64,000 nt of DNA. Origin: Lysobacter sp. GTDB lineage: Bacteria; Pseudomonadota; Gammaproteobacteria; Xanthomonadales; Xanthomonadaceae. The notes under the pieces are model-generated. The model made no database searches, was not told where the DNA came from, and saw only the letters and a program-made list of their open reading frames with translations. Position numbers and translations under genes: made by a program. Shown piece after piece: positions 17,332 to 25,935 of the stretch. The number at the start of each line of letters is the position of its first letter. The stretch's first letter is position 1. The stretch spans positions 2,487,233 through 2,551,232 of the forward strand of contig JABFRN010000001.1 in assembly GCA_013141175.1 (NCBI GenBank), read 5' to 3'.

Positions 17332-18099
17332 ATGAACCCCCTCGTCCGCTGGTTCCACCAACTCGGTTCGCCGCCGTACTTCGACCGCTTCGCGGCGCGC
17401 TGGGCGCCGTGGTGCTTCGGCCTGGGCGTGCTGGTCATGCTCTGGGGCGGCTGGCAGGGCTTGTTCGTCGTTCCCGCCGATTACCAGCAGGGCGACAGCT
17501 TCCGCATCCTCTACATCCATGTGCCCTCGGCATGGATGAGCATGTTCATCTTCGCGCTGATGGCGTTCTATGCGGCCATCGCGCTGATCTGGCGGATCAA
17601 GCTGTGCGAGATCCTGGCCATGGCCTGCGCGCCGATCGGTGCGGCCTTCACCGTGATCACCCTGGCCACCGGCTCGATCTGGGGCAAGCCGATGTGGGGC
17701 ACGTGGTGGGAATGGGACCCGCGGCTGACCAGCGAGCTGATCCTGCTGTTCCTGTATCTGGGCGTGATCGGTCTGTACCAGGCGATCGACGACCGCCGCA
17801 ACGCCGCGCGCGCCGCCGGTCTGCTGGCGATCGTCGGGGTCGCGCTGCTGCCGGTGATCCGCTACTCGGTGACCTGGTGGAACTCGCTGCACCAGGGCCA
17901 GACCATCCGCATGTTCGGCGAGTCGAGCATGGATGCCAGCATGATTCCGCCGCTGGTGGCGATCGTGCTGGGGACCAAGCTGTGGTTCGTCGGTTCGCTG
18001 CTGCTGCGGGCGCGCGCGGACAATCTGGAACGCGAAGCGGGCAAGGACTGGGTGCGGCAGCGTGCGGGGATCGACACCGCAGCGGAGCGTGGGCCATGA
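17332..18099 (+). CDS. ccmC: CcmC, haem handling for cytochrome c maturation
   Basis: CcmC loads haem onto CcmE at the periplasmic face of the inner membrane. The 255-residue protein has six predicted membrane helices, the tryptophan-rich haem-handling motif in [17 protein letters not shown] (about 123-140) and periplasmic His in [10 protein letters not shown] (about 60) and SLHQGQT (about 185). It is the first ccm gene here; ccmA and ccmB, which normally precede it, are not upstream. Its stop overlaps the ccmD start (ATGA). Confidence 0.96.
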   Translation: MNPLVRWFHQLGSPPYFDRFAARWAPWCFGLGVLVMLWGGWQGLFVVPADYQQGDSFRILYIHVPSAWMSMFIFALMAFYAAIALIWRIKLCEILAMACAPIGAAFTVITLATGSIWGKPMWGTWWEWDPRLTSELILLFLYLGVIGLYQAIDDRRNAARAAGLLAIVGVALLPVIRYSVTWWNSLHQGQTIRMFGESSMDASMIPPLVAIVLGTKLWFVGSLLLRARADNLEREAGKDWVRQRAGIDTAAERGP

Positions 18100-18269
18100 C
18101 CTATCTGGGCTATGTCGTCGCGGCCTACGCGATCTTCGCGGTGGTGCTGCTGTGGGACCTGGTCGCACCGCTGCTGCGCATCCGCCGTATCCTGCGCAAC
18201 GTCTCTCTGCGTGCGAGGCGCGCATCCGCGCAACAAGACGCGCCCATTCCCACGGAGCTGCAACGATGA
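18096..18269 (+). CDS. ccmD: CcmD, small haem-exporter membrane protein
   Basis: A 57-residue protein with one helix near the N-terminus ([25 protein letters not shown]) and a basic tail, as usual for CcmD, which releases haem-loaded CcmE from CcmABC. It overlaps ccmC by four bases and ccmE by four bases, so the three genes are translationally coupled. Confidence 0.88.
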   Translation: MTYLGYVVAAYAIFAVVLLWDLVAPLLRIRRILRNVSLRARRASAQQDAPIPTELQR

Positions 18270-18781
18270 ACCCCACCCGTAAACGCCGCCTCGTGCTGGT
18301 GCTGTTGCTGCTGGCTGCGGCCGTCGCCGCGACCGCGCTGGTGACGCTGGCGCTGCAGCGCAATGTCGCCTATCTGTACACGCCCAGCGAAATCCTCGCC
18401 GACGAAGCGGGCGCGAAGGTCAAGACCGGCGACGCGGTGTTCCGCCTCGGCGGCATGGTGGCGGCCAATTCGCTCCAGCGCGCCGAAGGCTCGATGGAAG
18501 CGCGGTTCAAAGTGACCGATGGCGACGGCGAACTGGAAGTGCGCTACACCGGGATTCTTCCGGATCTGTTCCGCGAGAAGCAGGCGGTGGTGGCGACCGG
18601 TCGGATGGACGGGCAGATCTTCATCGCCGAGCAGGTGCTGGCCAAGCACGACGAGACCTACGTGCCGAAGGAAGTGGCCGACAAGATGGGTTTGGCGCAC
18701 AAGAAGCACAACGTACCCGAGGCGACGGGCGCCGCTGCAGCGGGAACACCCGCCGCGACAGCGCCGATGCCGGAGCGCTGA
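18266..18781 (+). CDS. ccmE: CcmE, periplasmic haem chaperone
   Basis: CcmE carries haem covalently on a His and passes it to CcmF. The 171-residue protein has an N-terminal membrane anchor (about 7-30), an OB-fold domain with [24 protein letters not shown], and the haem-binding His in [13 protein letters not shown]. The C-terminal Ala/Pro-rich tail is variable in the family. It is the last gene of the first ccm block. Confidence 0.96.
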   Translation: MNPTRKRRLVLVLLLLAAAVAATALVTLALQRNVAYLYTPSEILADEAGAKVKTGDAVFRLGGMVAANSLQRAEGSMEARFKVTDGDGELEVRYTGILPDLFREKQAVVATGRMDGQIFIAEQVLAKHDETYVPKEVADKMGLAHKKHNVPEATGAAAAGTPAATAPMPER

Positions 18782-19104
18782 GCGCGCATGCGCCTCCATG
18801 AATGCGATTCATTCGCACCGACGGGATCAAGATCGGCGCTCGATCGCCGACCGGACATCGAAAGATTCCGATTGCGTCAAGGATTTGTGCGCCCTGTCAC
18901 GCAAATCGATTCCGGACACGGTCATCTTGCCCAGTCGCCAGAAGCGCATCGGTTTCTGCGAACGGAAGACAACTCGATGCAGCCTCATCCGATGAGGTCG
19001 GATGAGGTCATGGCGACGGGGCGCCATGGCGCGACATTCTCGGTGCGGAGCACCTTGAGACACGGCTCGAACCATCCTTTGAATCCATCACCCGGAGCGA
19101 ATGC
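18782..19104. other. 323-nt gap splitting the ccm operon
   Basis: No convincing gene is seen here. The stretch has a 7-bp inverted repeat CATGGCG/CGCCATG (19009-19028) and a tandem GATGAGGTCG/GATGAGGTCA (18991-19010). In most related operons ccmE and ccmF nearly touch, so this gap probably holds a promoter or a decayed gene. The open frame at 18788-19108 has no recognisable features. Confidence 0.5.
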
Positions 19105-21093
19105 ATGATCCCAGAGCTTGGCCAAATCGTACTGATCCTGGCGTTGCTCGTCGCGATCGTGCAGGCAGTGGTGCCGCTGATCGGCGCCCATCAGAAAAAC
19201 CCGCTGCTGATGGCGGTCGCGAAGCCTGCCGTTTATGCGCAGGCTTTTTTCGTCGCAATCGCATTCGGGATACTCGTCTATCTCATGCTGGTCCACGATT
19301 TCTCCGTGATGTACGTCGCGCAGAATTCGAACCTGCGCCTGCCCTGGTATTACAGCGTGTCCGGTGTCTGGGGCGCGCACGAAGGCTCGCTGCTGCTGTG
19401 GGTGCTGATCCTCAATCTGTGGACGGTGTGCGTGGCGGTGTTGGGAAAGCATCTGCCGCCGGTATTCCTGTCGCGGGTGCTCGCCATCCTGGGGTGGGTG
19501 AGCGTCGGCTTCCTGCTGTTCACCACGCTGACATCGAATCCGTTCGCGCGTTTGCTGCCGGCGGTGATGGACGGCAAGGATCTGAATCCGCTGTTGCAGG
19601 ATTTCGGACTGATCATCCATCCGCCGATGCTGTACACCGGCTACGTCGGGTTCTCGGTTGCGTTCGCCTTCGCCATCGCTGCGCTGCTCGGCGGTGAGGT
19701 GGACCGGCAATGGGTGCGCTGGTCGCGGCCGTGGACGAATGTCGCCTGGGCCTCGCTGACGCTCGGCATCGCGATGGGCAGCTGGTGGGCGTACTACGAG
19801 CTCGGCTGGGGCGGTTGGTGGTTCTGGGATCCGGTCGAAAACGCATCGTTCATGCCGTGGCTCGCGGGGACGGCGTTGATCCACTCGCAGGCGGTCACCG
19901 AGAAACGCGGCGGTTTCCGGGCATGGACGCAGTTGCTGGCGATCTTCACCTTCTCCTTCAGTCTGCTCGGCACGTTCCTGGTGCGTTCCGGCGTGTTGAC
20001 GTCGGTGCACGCGTTCGCGAGCGATCCCGAACGCGGCATGTTCATCCTGATGTTCCTCGGCGTCGTCGTCGGCGGCTCGCTGCTGCTGTATTCGATCCGT
20101 GCCCCGAAAGTCGCCGGGGGACTGGCGTTCAGCACCACATCGCGCGAGTCGATCCTGCTGGCGAACAATCTCGTATTCGTCTGCGCGGCAGGCATGGTGC
20201 TGCTCGGAACCCTGTATCCGCTGATCGCCGACGTGCTCGGCCTGGGCAAGATCTCGGTCGGCCCGCCGTATTTCGGCACGATGTTCCTGTGGATGATGGT
20301 GCCGATCGCGATCATGCTGCCGTTCGGGCCGCTGTTGCGCTGGGGGTCGGACGATCTGCGCATCGCGATGCGGCGGCTTGTGCCGGCGCTCGCGTCGGCG
20401 CTCGTGGCCGTGCCGGTCGCCTGGCTCGTCTTCGACAACCATTCGTGGAAAGCGCTGATGGGCGTGGCGGCCTGCGTCTGGGTGGCGATGGGCGTGATCC
20501 GTTTTGTCACCCTCCGCGTGCGCGAACGTCCGCCGGGCCAACGTTTCAATCGCGAACAGGCCGGTATGGTCATCGCCCATCTCGGCGTCGCGATGTTCTT
20601 TGCCGGTGTGCTGATCACCGAAGGCACCAGCGTCGAAAAAGATCTGCGGATGGCGCAGGGCGAGACCGTGAACGTGGGCGGCTACGCATTCAGCTTCGGC
20701 GAGATCACGCGGGTCGAAGGGCCGAACTACATCGCCGACGAAGGCCAGATCCGGGTGGTCCGCGACGGCAAGGAAGTCGGGATCCTGCGTCCGCAGAAGC
20801 GCCAGTATTCGGAAGGCTCGAACGTGCAGACCGAAGCGGCGATCCAACCCGGGTTCTACCGCGATGTCTATGTCGCACTCGGCGAACCGCTGGGCGGCAT
20901 CGATGGCGCGTGGTCCGTGCGCGTCTACCTGAAGTCTTTCATCCGCTGGGTCTGGGGCGGTGCGATCCTGATGATGCTGGGTGGATTGGTCGTCGCCACC
21001 GATCCGCGCTTCCGCAGGTCCGCCGTCAATGCCAGCGCTGCGAAATCCAATGCGGACGACGTGATTCCTGCTTCTGCGGAGGCGGTTGCATGA
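19105..21093 (+). CDS. ccmF: CcmF, cytochrome c haem lyase subunit
   Basis: CcmF takes haem from CcmE and, with CcmH/I, attaches it to CXXCH of apocytochromes. The 662-residue protein has many membrane helices and the WWD haem motif in WGGWWFWDPVENASFMPWL (about 233-250). Conserved His segments include WGAHEGSLLLW and LIIHPPMLYTGYVGFS. A large periplasmic domain lies before the last helix. Its stop overlaps the ccmG start by four bases. Confidence 0.97.
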   Translation: MIPELGQIVLILALLVAIVQAVVPLIGAHQKNPLLMAVAKPAVYAQAFFVAIAFGILVYLMLVHDFSVMYVAQNSNLRLPWYYSVSGVWGAHEGSLLLWVLILNLWTVCVAVLGKHLPPVFLSRVLAILGWVSVGFLLFTTLTSNPFARLLPAVMDGKDLNPLLQDFGLIIHPPMLYTGYVGFSVAFAFAIAALLGGEVDRQWVRWSRPWTNVAWASLTLGIAMGSWWAYYELGWGGWWFWDPVENASFMPWLAGTALIHSQAVTEKRGGFRAWTQLLAIFTFSFSLLGTFLVRSGVLTSVHAFASDPERGMFILMFLGVVVGGSLLLYSIRAPKVAGGLAFSTTSRESILLANNLVFVCAAGMVLLGTLYPLIADVLGLGKISVGPPYFGTMFLWMMVPIAIMLPFGPLLRWGSDDLRIAMRRLVPALASALVAVPVAWLVFDNHSWKALMGVAACVWVAMGVIRFVTLRVRERPPGQRFNREQAGMVIAHLGVAMFFAGVLITEGTSVEKDLRMAQGETVNVGGYAFSFGEITRVEGPNYIADEGQIRVVRDGKEVGILRPQKRQYSEGSNVQTEAAIQPGFYRDVYVALGEPLGGIDGAWSVRVYLKSFIRWVWGGAILMMLGGLVVATDPRFRRSAVNASAAKSNADDVIPASAEAVA

Positions 21094-21638
21094 ATTCGCG
21101 GATACTGCCCTTCGCCGGATTCCTCGCGCTGTTCGCGCTGCTCGGTGCCGGACTCGTGTACGTGCGCGACCACAACACCAGCGAAGTGCCGTCGCCGCTG
21201 GTGGGCAAGCCGGCGCCCGCGTTTTCGCTGCCGGTGCTCAATGACCCCGAGCGGATCGTCGACAGCCGCTCGTTTCTCGGCAAGCCCTACCTGCTGCACG
21301 TGTTCGCCAGCTGGTGCTATGTCTGCCGCGAGGAAAACGCGGTGCTGATGACCGAAGGCAGGCAGATGGGCGTGCCGTTGATCGGCTTCGACTACAAGGA
21401 CGAACCCAGCGATGCGACCAGCTGGCTGAAACAGTTCGGCGATCCCTACGACGTGGTGCTCGCCGACCTGGAAGGCGACGTCGCGATCGATCTCGGCGTG
21501 TATGGCGCCCCCGAACTCTTCCTGATCGATGCGAAGGGCGTGATCCGATACAAGCATATCGGCGCGCTGACCTCCGAAGTCGTGCGGACCAAGCTGATGC
21601 CGATCATCAAAACCATGGAACAGGAGTCGTCGAAATGA
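21090..21638 (+). CDS. ccmG: CcmG/DsbE, thiol-disulfide reductase
   Basis: This membrane-anchored thioredoxin-fold protein keeps apocytochrome haem-site cysteines reduced. The 182-residue protein has an N-terminal anchor (about 7-25) and a thioredoxin fold with active site WCYVC (the middle residues vary in the family). GAPELFLID holds the conserved cis-Pro region. It overlaps ccmF and ccmH by four bases each. Confidence 0.95.
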   Translation: MNSRILPFAGFLALFALLGAGLVYVRDHNTSEVPSPLVGKPAPAFSLPVLNDPERIVDSRSFLGKPYLLHVFASWCYVCREENAVLMTEGRQMGVPLIGFDYKDEPSDATSWLKQFGDPYDVVLADLEGDVAIDLGVYGAPELFLIDAKGVIRYKHIGALTSEVVRTKLMPIIKTMEQESSK

Positions 21639-22069
21639 TCGCCAGACTGTTCGCTGGACTGTTGCTGGTGCTGCTCGCGTTCGCCGCACAGGCGATCGAT
21701 CCGATCCAGTTCAAGGATGCCGCGGAAGAGGCCAGATTCCAGGGGCTCGCCAAGGAACTGCGCTGCCTGGTGTGCCAGAACGAAAGCCTGGCCGATTCCA
21801 CCGCCGGTCTCGCCCAGGACCTGCGCCGCGATCTGATCGAACAGATGCGCAGCGGTGCCGACGACAAACAGATCAAGGCCTACCTGACCGACCGCTACGG
21901 CGATTTCATTCTCTACAAGCCACCGGTCAAGCCGACGACATGGTTGCTGTGGTTCGGGCCCGCCGCGATGTTCGCGGTCGCTCTTTTCGTGCTGATCCGT
22001 ATCGTCCGCCGCAACGGCCCCGTTGCCGGCGACGATGCGACCGATATCGCTTCCGGAGATTGGGAATGA
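21635..22069 (+). CDS. ccmH: CcmH, apocytochrome thiol-oxidoreductase
   Basis: A 144-residue protein with a signal peptide (ending AQA), a three-helix domain with the redox motif LRCLVCQNESLADS, and a C-terminal membrane helix (about 100-125). It is the short CcmH/NrfF form; the TPR part is the separate CcmI gene that overlaps it. It holds apocytochromes for haem attachment by CcmF. Confidence 0.95.
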   Translation: MIARLFAGLLLVLLAFAAQAIDPIQFKDAAEEARFQGLAKELRCLVCQNESLADSTAGLAQDLRRDLIEQMRSGADDKQIKAYLTDRYGDFILYKPPVKPTTWLLWFGPAAMFAVALFVLIRIVRRNGPVAGDDATDIASGDWE

Positions 22070-23319
22070 CCGTTTTTTATCTTGTCAGCGCGATGCTGGC
22101 GCTGCTGCTGTTGATGTTCCTGCTGTTGCCGTTGTGGCGCCGGAAGACGGGCGCCGCGCATCCGGGCCAAGACCCGCGTCGAAAAGCGCTGCAGGATGCG
22201 TTCGATGCAGGCGTGCTGACCCGTGAGGAGTTCGATGCCAAGCTCGCGGCATTGCCCGAGGACGCGCCGGCGGACACCGCCGCGAATCCGCAGACGACCC
22301 GCACGGTGAAGATCGTCATGGTGTCGATCGCGATTCTGCTGCCGTTGGGCGTGTTCGGCCTGTACCGCGCCGTCGGCACACCGGATGCGTTGTCGCAGGC
22401 CGGATCGGCCGCTTCGACCGCGGCGATGCCTGCTGCAGCGGCGGGGGGTGCCAAGACATCGATGGACATGGATGCGGCGATCGGCAGCCTGCGCGCCAAA
22501 CTCGAGAAGAATCCGGGCGATGCCGATGGCTGGCTGCTGCTCGGTCGCGCCTATCAGTCCGTCGGACGCAACGATGAAGGCGGCAAAGCGTTCCAGAAAG
22601 CCTACGAACTCGCCCCGGATCGTCCGGCGATCGAGATCGCGTATGCGGAATCCCTCGCCCTGACCAGCACGACCCGCCGGATCGAAGGCAAGCCGCTGCA
22701 GATGATCCACCATGCGATGAAGGCCGACCCCGAAAACCAGGACGGCCTGTGGCTGATCGGCATGAGCGATTACCAGAATGGACGCTACGCCGAGGCGATC
22801 GTGTCCTGGGAAAAGATCCGCAAACAGCTGGGCCCCGATTCGGATGTGCTCGAATCGGTCAACAACATGATCGGCGATGCCAAAGCGCATCTGCGCGGCG
22901 AACCGACGGCGGGCACTGCGATGGCAGGCGCGCTGGGTGGTACCGCCGCAGCCGCAGCCACTGCCGGCGGCGGCCCGCGCCTGCAGGTGCGGGTGGCGTT
23001 GGCGAAAAAGCGCGAAGGGCAGGCATCGCCGGGCGACACCGTCTTCGTGTTCGCCAAAGCGGCCGGTGGCCCGCCGACGCCGCTCGCGATCCGCCGTCTC
23101 CAGGCGTCCGATCTGCCGACGACGATCGAACTGACCGACGCGGATGCCATGGTGCCGGAGATGCGTTTGTCCAAGTTCAAACGCATTACGGTGACCGCGC
23201 GCATTTCCAAAAGCGGCGACGCATCGCCGAAGCCCGGCGATCTGCAGTCCGCGGCGATCGAGGCGGATACGGGGCAGAGCGGGCCGATCGAAATCTCGAT
23301 CGACCAGGTCGTGCCCTGA
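22066..23319 (+). CDS. ccmI: CcmI, TPR chaperone for apocytochrome c
   Basis: A 417-residue protein with two N-terminal membrane helices (about 4-24 and 82-103) around a cytoplasmic loop, then TPR repeats (about 145-285, with DADGWLLLGRAYQSVGRNDE and DGLWLIGMSDYQNGRYAEA) and a C-terminal beta-rich domain. CcmI delivers apocytochrome C-termini to CcmFH. It closes the ccm block; 173 non-coding bases follow before the convergent oxidoreductase gene. Confidence 0.93.
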   Translation: MTVFYLVSAMLALLLLMFLLLPLWRRKTGAAHPGQDPRRKALQDAFDAGVLTREEFDAKLAALPEDAPADTAANPQTTRTVKIVMVSIAILLPLGVFGLYRAVGTPDALSQAGSAASTAAMPAAAAGGAKTSMDMDAAIGSLRAKLEKNPGDADGWLLLGRAYQSVGRNDEGGKAFQKAYELAPDRPAIEIAYAESLALTSTTRRIEGKPLQMIHHAMKADPENQDGLWLIGMSDYQNGRYAEAIVSWEKIRKQLGPDSDVLESVNNMIGDAKAHLRGEPTAGTAMAGALGGTAAAAATAGGGPRLQVRVALAKKREGQASPGDTVFVFAKAAGGPPTPLAIRRLQASDLPTTIELTDADAMVPEMRLSKFKRITVTARISKSGDASPKPGDLQSAAIEADTGQSGPIEISIDQVVP

Positions 23320-23492
23320 ACCCGGCGTAGCGCTTTCGCCCCGGCAGACAGTTGAAGCACGCGCTGCGTGCACGTTTTCCATGTCGCGGGCCCGAATGCA
23401 TCCGGACACGCTCACGACGAAACGATCGCAGGCGCGCGCGTCGCCGCAGCCGTCCTCAAGGCTGCGCCAGCGGGTTGTCCATCCACAACCCG

Positions 23493-24797
23493 CTAGAGCT
23501 TCTCGCCGAATTTCGTCTCGAAACGGATCCCGATGTTCTTCAGCAGATCGGTCGGCAGCACGCCGCCGATCGAGACGATGACCGCGTCGTTGGCGATGTC
23601 CTGCAGTTCTCCGTGAACCGACAGGATGACGTTTTCCGGGTGGATCTCGATGATTTCAGACGAGAAGACGACGTCCACCTTGCCGGTCTGGCGCAGGCGT
23701 TCAAGCCGGTCGCGGTTCTTGACCTTGACGCGGTTGAGCGCTTCGCCGCGATAGCTGAGGTGGACGCTTCTCGCGTAATCCGAGCACGCGACCGCAGCTT
23801 CCACGGCGCTGTCGCCGCCACCGACGACCAGGACCTTCTGGCCGGTGAAGCGCTCGGGGTCCGCGAGGCGATAAGCGACTTTCGGCAGTTCCTCGCCCGG
23901 CACCTGCAGCATCCGCGGGCTGCCGCGCCGCCCGATCGCCAACAGTACGGCGCGGGTGTGATAGCGCTTCGTCGCGCTGTGGACCACGAAGGTATCGCCT
24001 TCGCGTTCGATCCCTTCCATCTGCTCGGAATAGTTGATCTTGAGCTGGGTCTTGACGACCACGTTCTGCCAGAATTCCAGCAGTTTCTCCTTGCTCACTT
24101 CCGTGAACCGCATCTTGCCGATCATCGCCAGATTGACCGGCGCGGTCATCGCCACCTTGTTGCGCGGATAGTGGAAAATCGAGCCGCCCAGCGAGTGTTC
24201 CTGTTCCAGGATCACGTATTTGAGCTTTTTTTCGATCGCGCTGAGCCCTGCGGAAATGCCGGCGGGACCCGAGCCGACGATCACCACGTCGTATTCCGCA
24301 CGGCCGGCCTTGATTTTCTCGATCGCATCCATCGCCTGGCGGCCCTGCTCGGCGGCTTTGCGGATGAGGCCCATGCCGCCCAGTTCGCCAGCGATGAAAA
24401 CGCCGGGCACATTCGATTCGAAGTTCGGCTGCACGTCGGGGATATCGACGCCGCGACGCTCGGTGCCGAACACCAGCGTGATGCCATCGACAGGACAGGA
24501 GGCGTGACAGGCGCCATGGCCGATGCAGGCGCTGGGATTGGTGAGGACCGCCTTGCCGGCGATGATGCCGATCGCGCCCTCGGGGCAAGCGCGAACGCAC
24601 GAACCGGAACCGATGCAGCGCTCGGTGTCGATCACCGGATGCAGCGATGGCGGCTCGGTCAGGCCCGATGCGATGGACTCGCCCAGCACCTTGGCGTGCT
24701 CGGTTTCGACATGGTGACGACGGCGGAAATAGTAGACAACGGCGATCAGCACGGGTACGACATAGAGCAGGTAAACGAAATTGGTAGTCATTATCAA
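23493..24797 (-). CDS. Membrane-anchored Fe-S/NAD(P)-binding oxidoreductase
   Basis: A 434-residue fusion. An N-terminal membrane helix (about 6-24) is followed by a two-cluster ferredoxin-like domain (about 52-110) and a thioredoxin-reductase-like FAD/NAD(P) domain with two Rossmann motifs (VVIVGSGPAG at 171-180 and VLVVGGGDSA further on). Both Fe-S motifs lack the second Cys of the usual CX2CX2CX3CP set: C61-S64-C67-C71 and C91-H94-C97-C101. No redox-active CXXC of true thioredoxin reductase is seen. It is divergent from the cytochrome b/multihaem operon and shares its control region, so it may feed electrons from NAD(P)H or ferredoxin into it (inference). Start could be the ATG at 24791. 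Confidence 0.82.
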   Translation of the reverse strand: MIMTTNFVYLLYVVPVLIAVVYYFRRRHHVETEHAKVLGESIASGLTEPPSLHPVIDTERCIGSGSCVRACPEGAIGIIAGKAVLTNPSACIGHGACHASCPVDGITLVFGTERRGVDIPDVQPNFESNVPGVFIAGELGGMGLIRKAAEQGRQAMDAIEKIKAGRAEYDVVIVGSGPAGISAGLSAIEKKLKYVILEQEHSLGGSIFHYPRNKVAMTAPVNLAMIGKMRFTEVSKEKLLEFWQNVVVKTQLKINYSEQMEGIEREGDTFVVHSATKRYHTRAVLLAIGRRGSPRMLQVPGEELPKVAYRLADPERFTGQKVLVVGGGDSAVEAAVACSDYARSVHLSYRGEALNRVKVKNRDRLERLRQTGKVDVVFSSEIIEIHPENVILSVHGELQDIANDAVIVSIGGVLPTDLLKNIGIRFETKFGEKL

Positions 24798-24900
24798 ATA
24801 GTGCTCTCGCGGGCAGTTCGCTTACGGTGAGGATGCTTTGTCCGCTATGCGGTTTCGTTTCGCAATAAAAAAGCGTGAGTTAAAAAGCGCCATCGCTTAT

Positions 24901-24916
24901 TGTGAACGCGCTCACG
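24901..24916. promoter_or_regulatory. CRP/Clp-type operator in divergent promoter
   Basis: TGTGAACGCGCTCACG matches the CRP-family consensus TGTGA-N6-TCACA in nine of ten defined positions. It lies 75 bases before the cytochrome b start and 104 bases from the oxidoreductase start, so one site could serve both directions. In xanthomonads the CRP homologue Clp uses this consensus. FNR-type sites differ (TTGAT-N4-ATCAA). Confidence 0.65.
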
Positions 24917-24975
24917 CGAATGAACCGTGATGTCGTCGCATAATCGAAACCACGAAGATCGTCTCATGGAGATGC

Positions 24976-25929
24976 ATGTCGAGTCCTGAATCCAGTTTGC
25001 GTTCCACGGCCGAGCCGCAACCGGTCCGCGAACAGCTGCGCGATGCCGCGAAAGCAATCGCCGTGGACGCGACGCCCGCAAGGCATGCGAATGCGAATCG
25101 TTCTTCCAAGGAGGGCGCGGGAACCTCGCTCCATCGCATCATTCCCTGGCTGCTGTTCATCATTCTTGCCGCTGCGATCTACCTGGTCGCGCGTTCAGGC
25201 CTGTACAAGCCGGGCGATGATGTCGGCTACAACCTCGGCCTTGCCGGTGGCTTGATGATGCTGGCGCTGCTCGGCTACCCGCTGCGCAAGCGCCTGGGCT
25301 GGTTGTCGTCCGCGGGTCGCGTCAGCAAATGGTTTTCGCTGCACATGGTGTTGGGCGTTGCGGGTCCGACATTGATCCTGCTGCATTGCACGCTGCAATG
25401 GCGGTCGACCAATGCGGCGATCGCGTTCTGGTGCATGGTCGTGGTCGCCAGCAGTGGATTCCTCGGTCGCTATCTTTACCGTCACCTCCATCAAGGCCTC
25501 TACGGTCGGCAGCTGACGTTGTCGGAAGTGCGCACCGAAGCCGCGACGAAATTGGGAAAAACGAAGGAACGCCTGCGTGTCGAAGGCGCCGAGGATGTGC
25601 GCGCCGCGCTGGAAACGTTCATGCGCAAATCCGTCGTGGTCGAAAGCCATGGCTGGAAACGTCCGCTGGCGCTCGCATCGCTCGGGTTCAGTGCCCGCCG
25701 CGCGCAGTCGCGACTGGTCGCGAATGGCCGGGACCCGAGGGCAGGACAACCGTATGCGTCGCAGGAGGCGATCGATATCGCAGCCGACTGCATCCGGGCC
25801 GTGCAACGGTCGGCGCAGTTCCTGCCCTACGAACGCCTGTTCTCGCTCTGGCATGTGCTGCATGTGCCCTTGGTGTTGCTGCTGGTCCTCAGCGTGATCG
25901 CGCACATCATCGCAGTCCACATGTACTGA
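24976..25929 (+). CDS. Di-haem-type membrane cytochrome b (ferric-reductase-like)
   Basis: A 317-residue integral membrane protein with about five helices (near 56-72, 86-103, 120-140, 147-167 and 293-315). Two helices carry His pairs spaced 14 residues apart: H123/H137 and H296/H310. That is the classic arrangement for two b-haems stacked across a membrane; H293, H315, H170 and H172 are further candidates. A soluble loop (about 175-285) separates the fourth and last helices, and the first 50 residues are hydrophilic. No FAD or NAD(P)-binding domain is present, so it is not a complete ferric reductase. It starts the multihaem operon, six bases before the next gene, and is a reasonable quinol-to-periplasm electron step (inference). 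Confidence 0.75.
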   Translation: MSSPESSLRSTAEPQPVREQLRDAAKAIAVDATPARHANANRSSKEGAGTSLHRIIPWLLFIILAAAIYLVARSGLYKPGDDVGYNLGLAGGLMMLALLGYPLRKRLGWLSSAGRVSKWFSLHMVLGVAGPTLILLHCTLQWRSTNAAIAFWCMVVVASSGFLGRYLYRHLHQGLYGRQLTLSEVRTEAATKLGKTKERLRVEGAEDVRAALETFMRKSVVVESHGWKRPLALASLGFSARRAQSRLVANGRDPRAGQPYASQEAIDIAADCIRAVQRSAQFLPYERLFSLWHVLHVPLVLLLVLSVIAHIIAVHMY

Positions 25930-25935
25930 ATCCGG

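Noticed and set aside
18788..19108. A 106-codon gene between ccmE and ccmF
   Set aside because: No ribosome site, domain, signal or membrane segment; it overlaps the ccmF start.
23493..24797. Thioredoxin reductase
   Set aside because: The FAD/NAD(P) fold fits, but the redox CXXC is absent and an Fe-S domain and membrane helix are fused in front.
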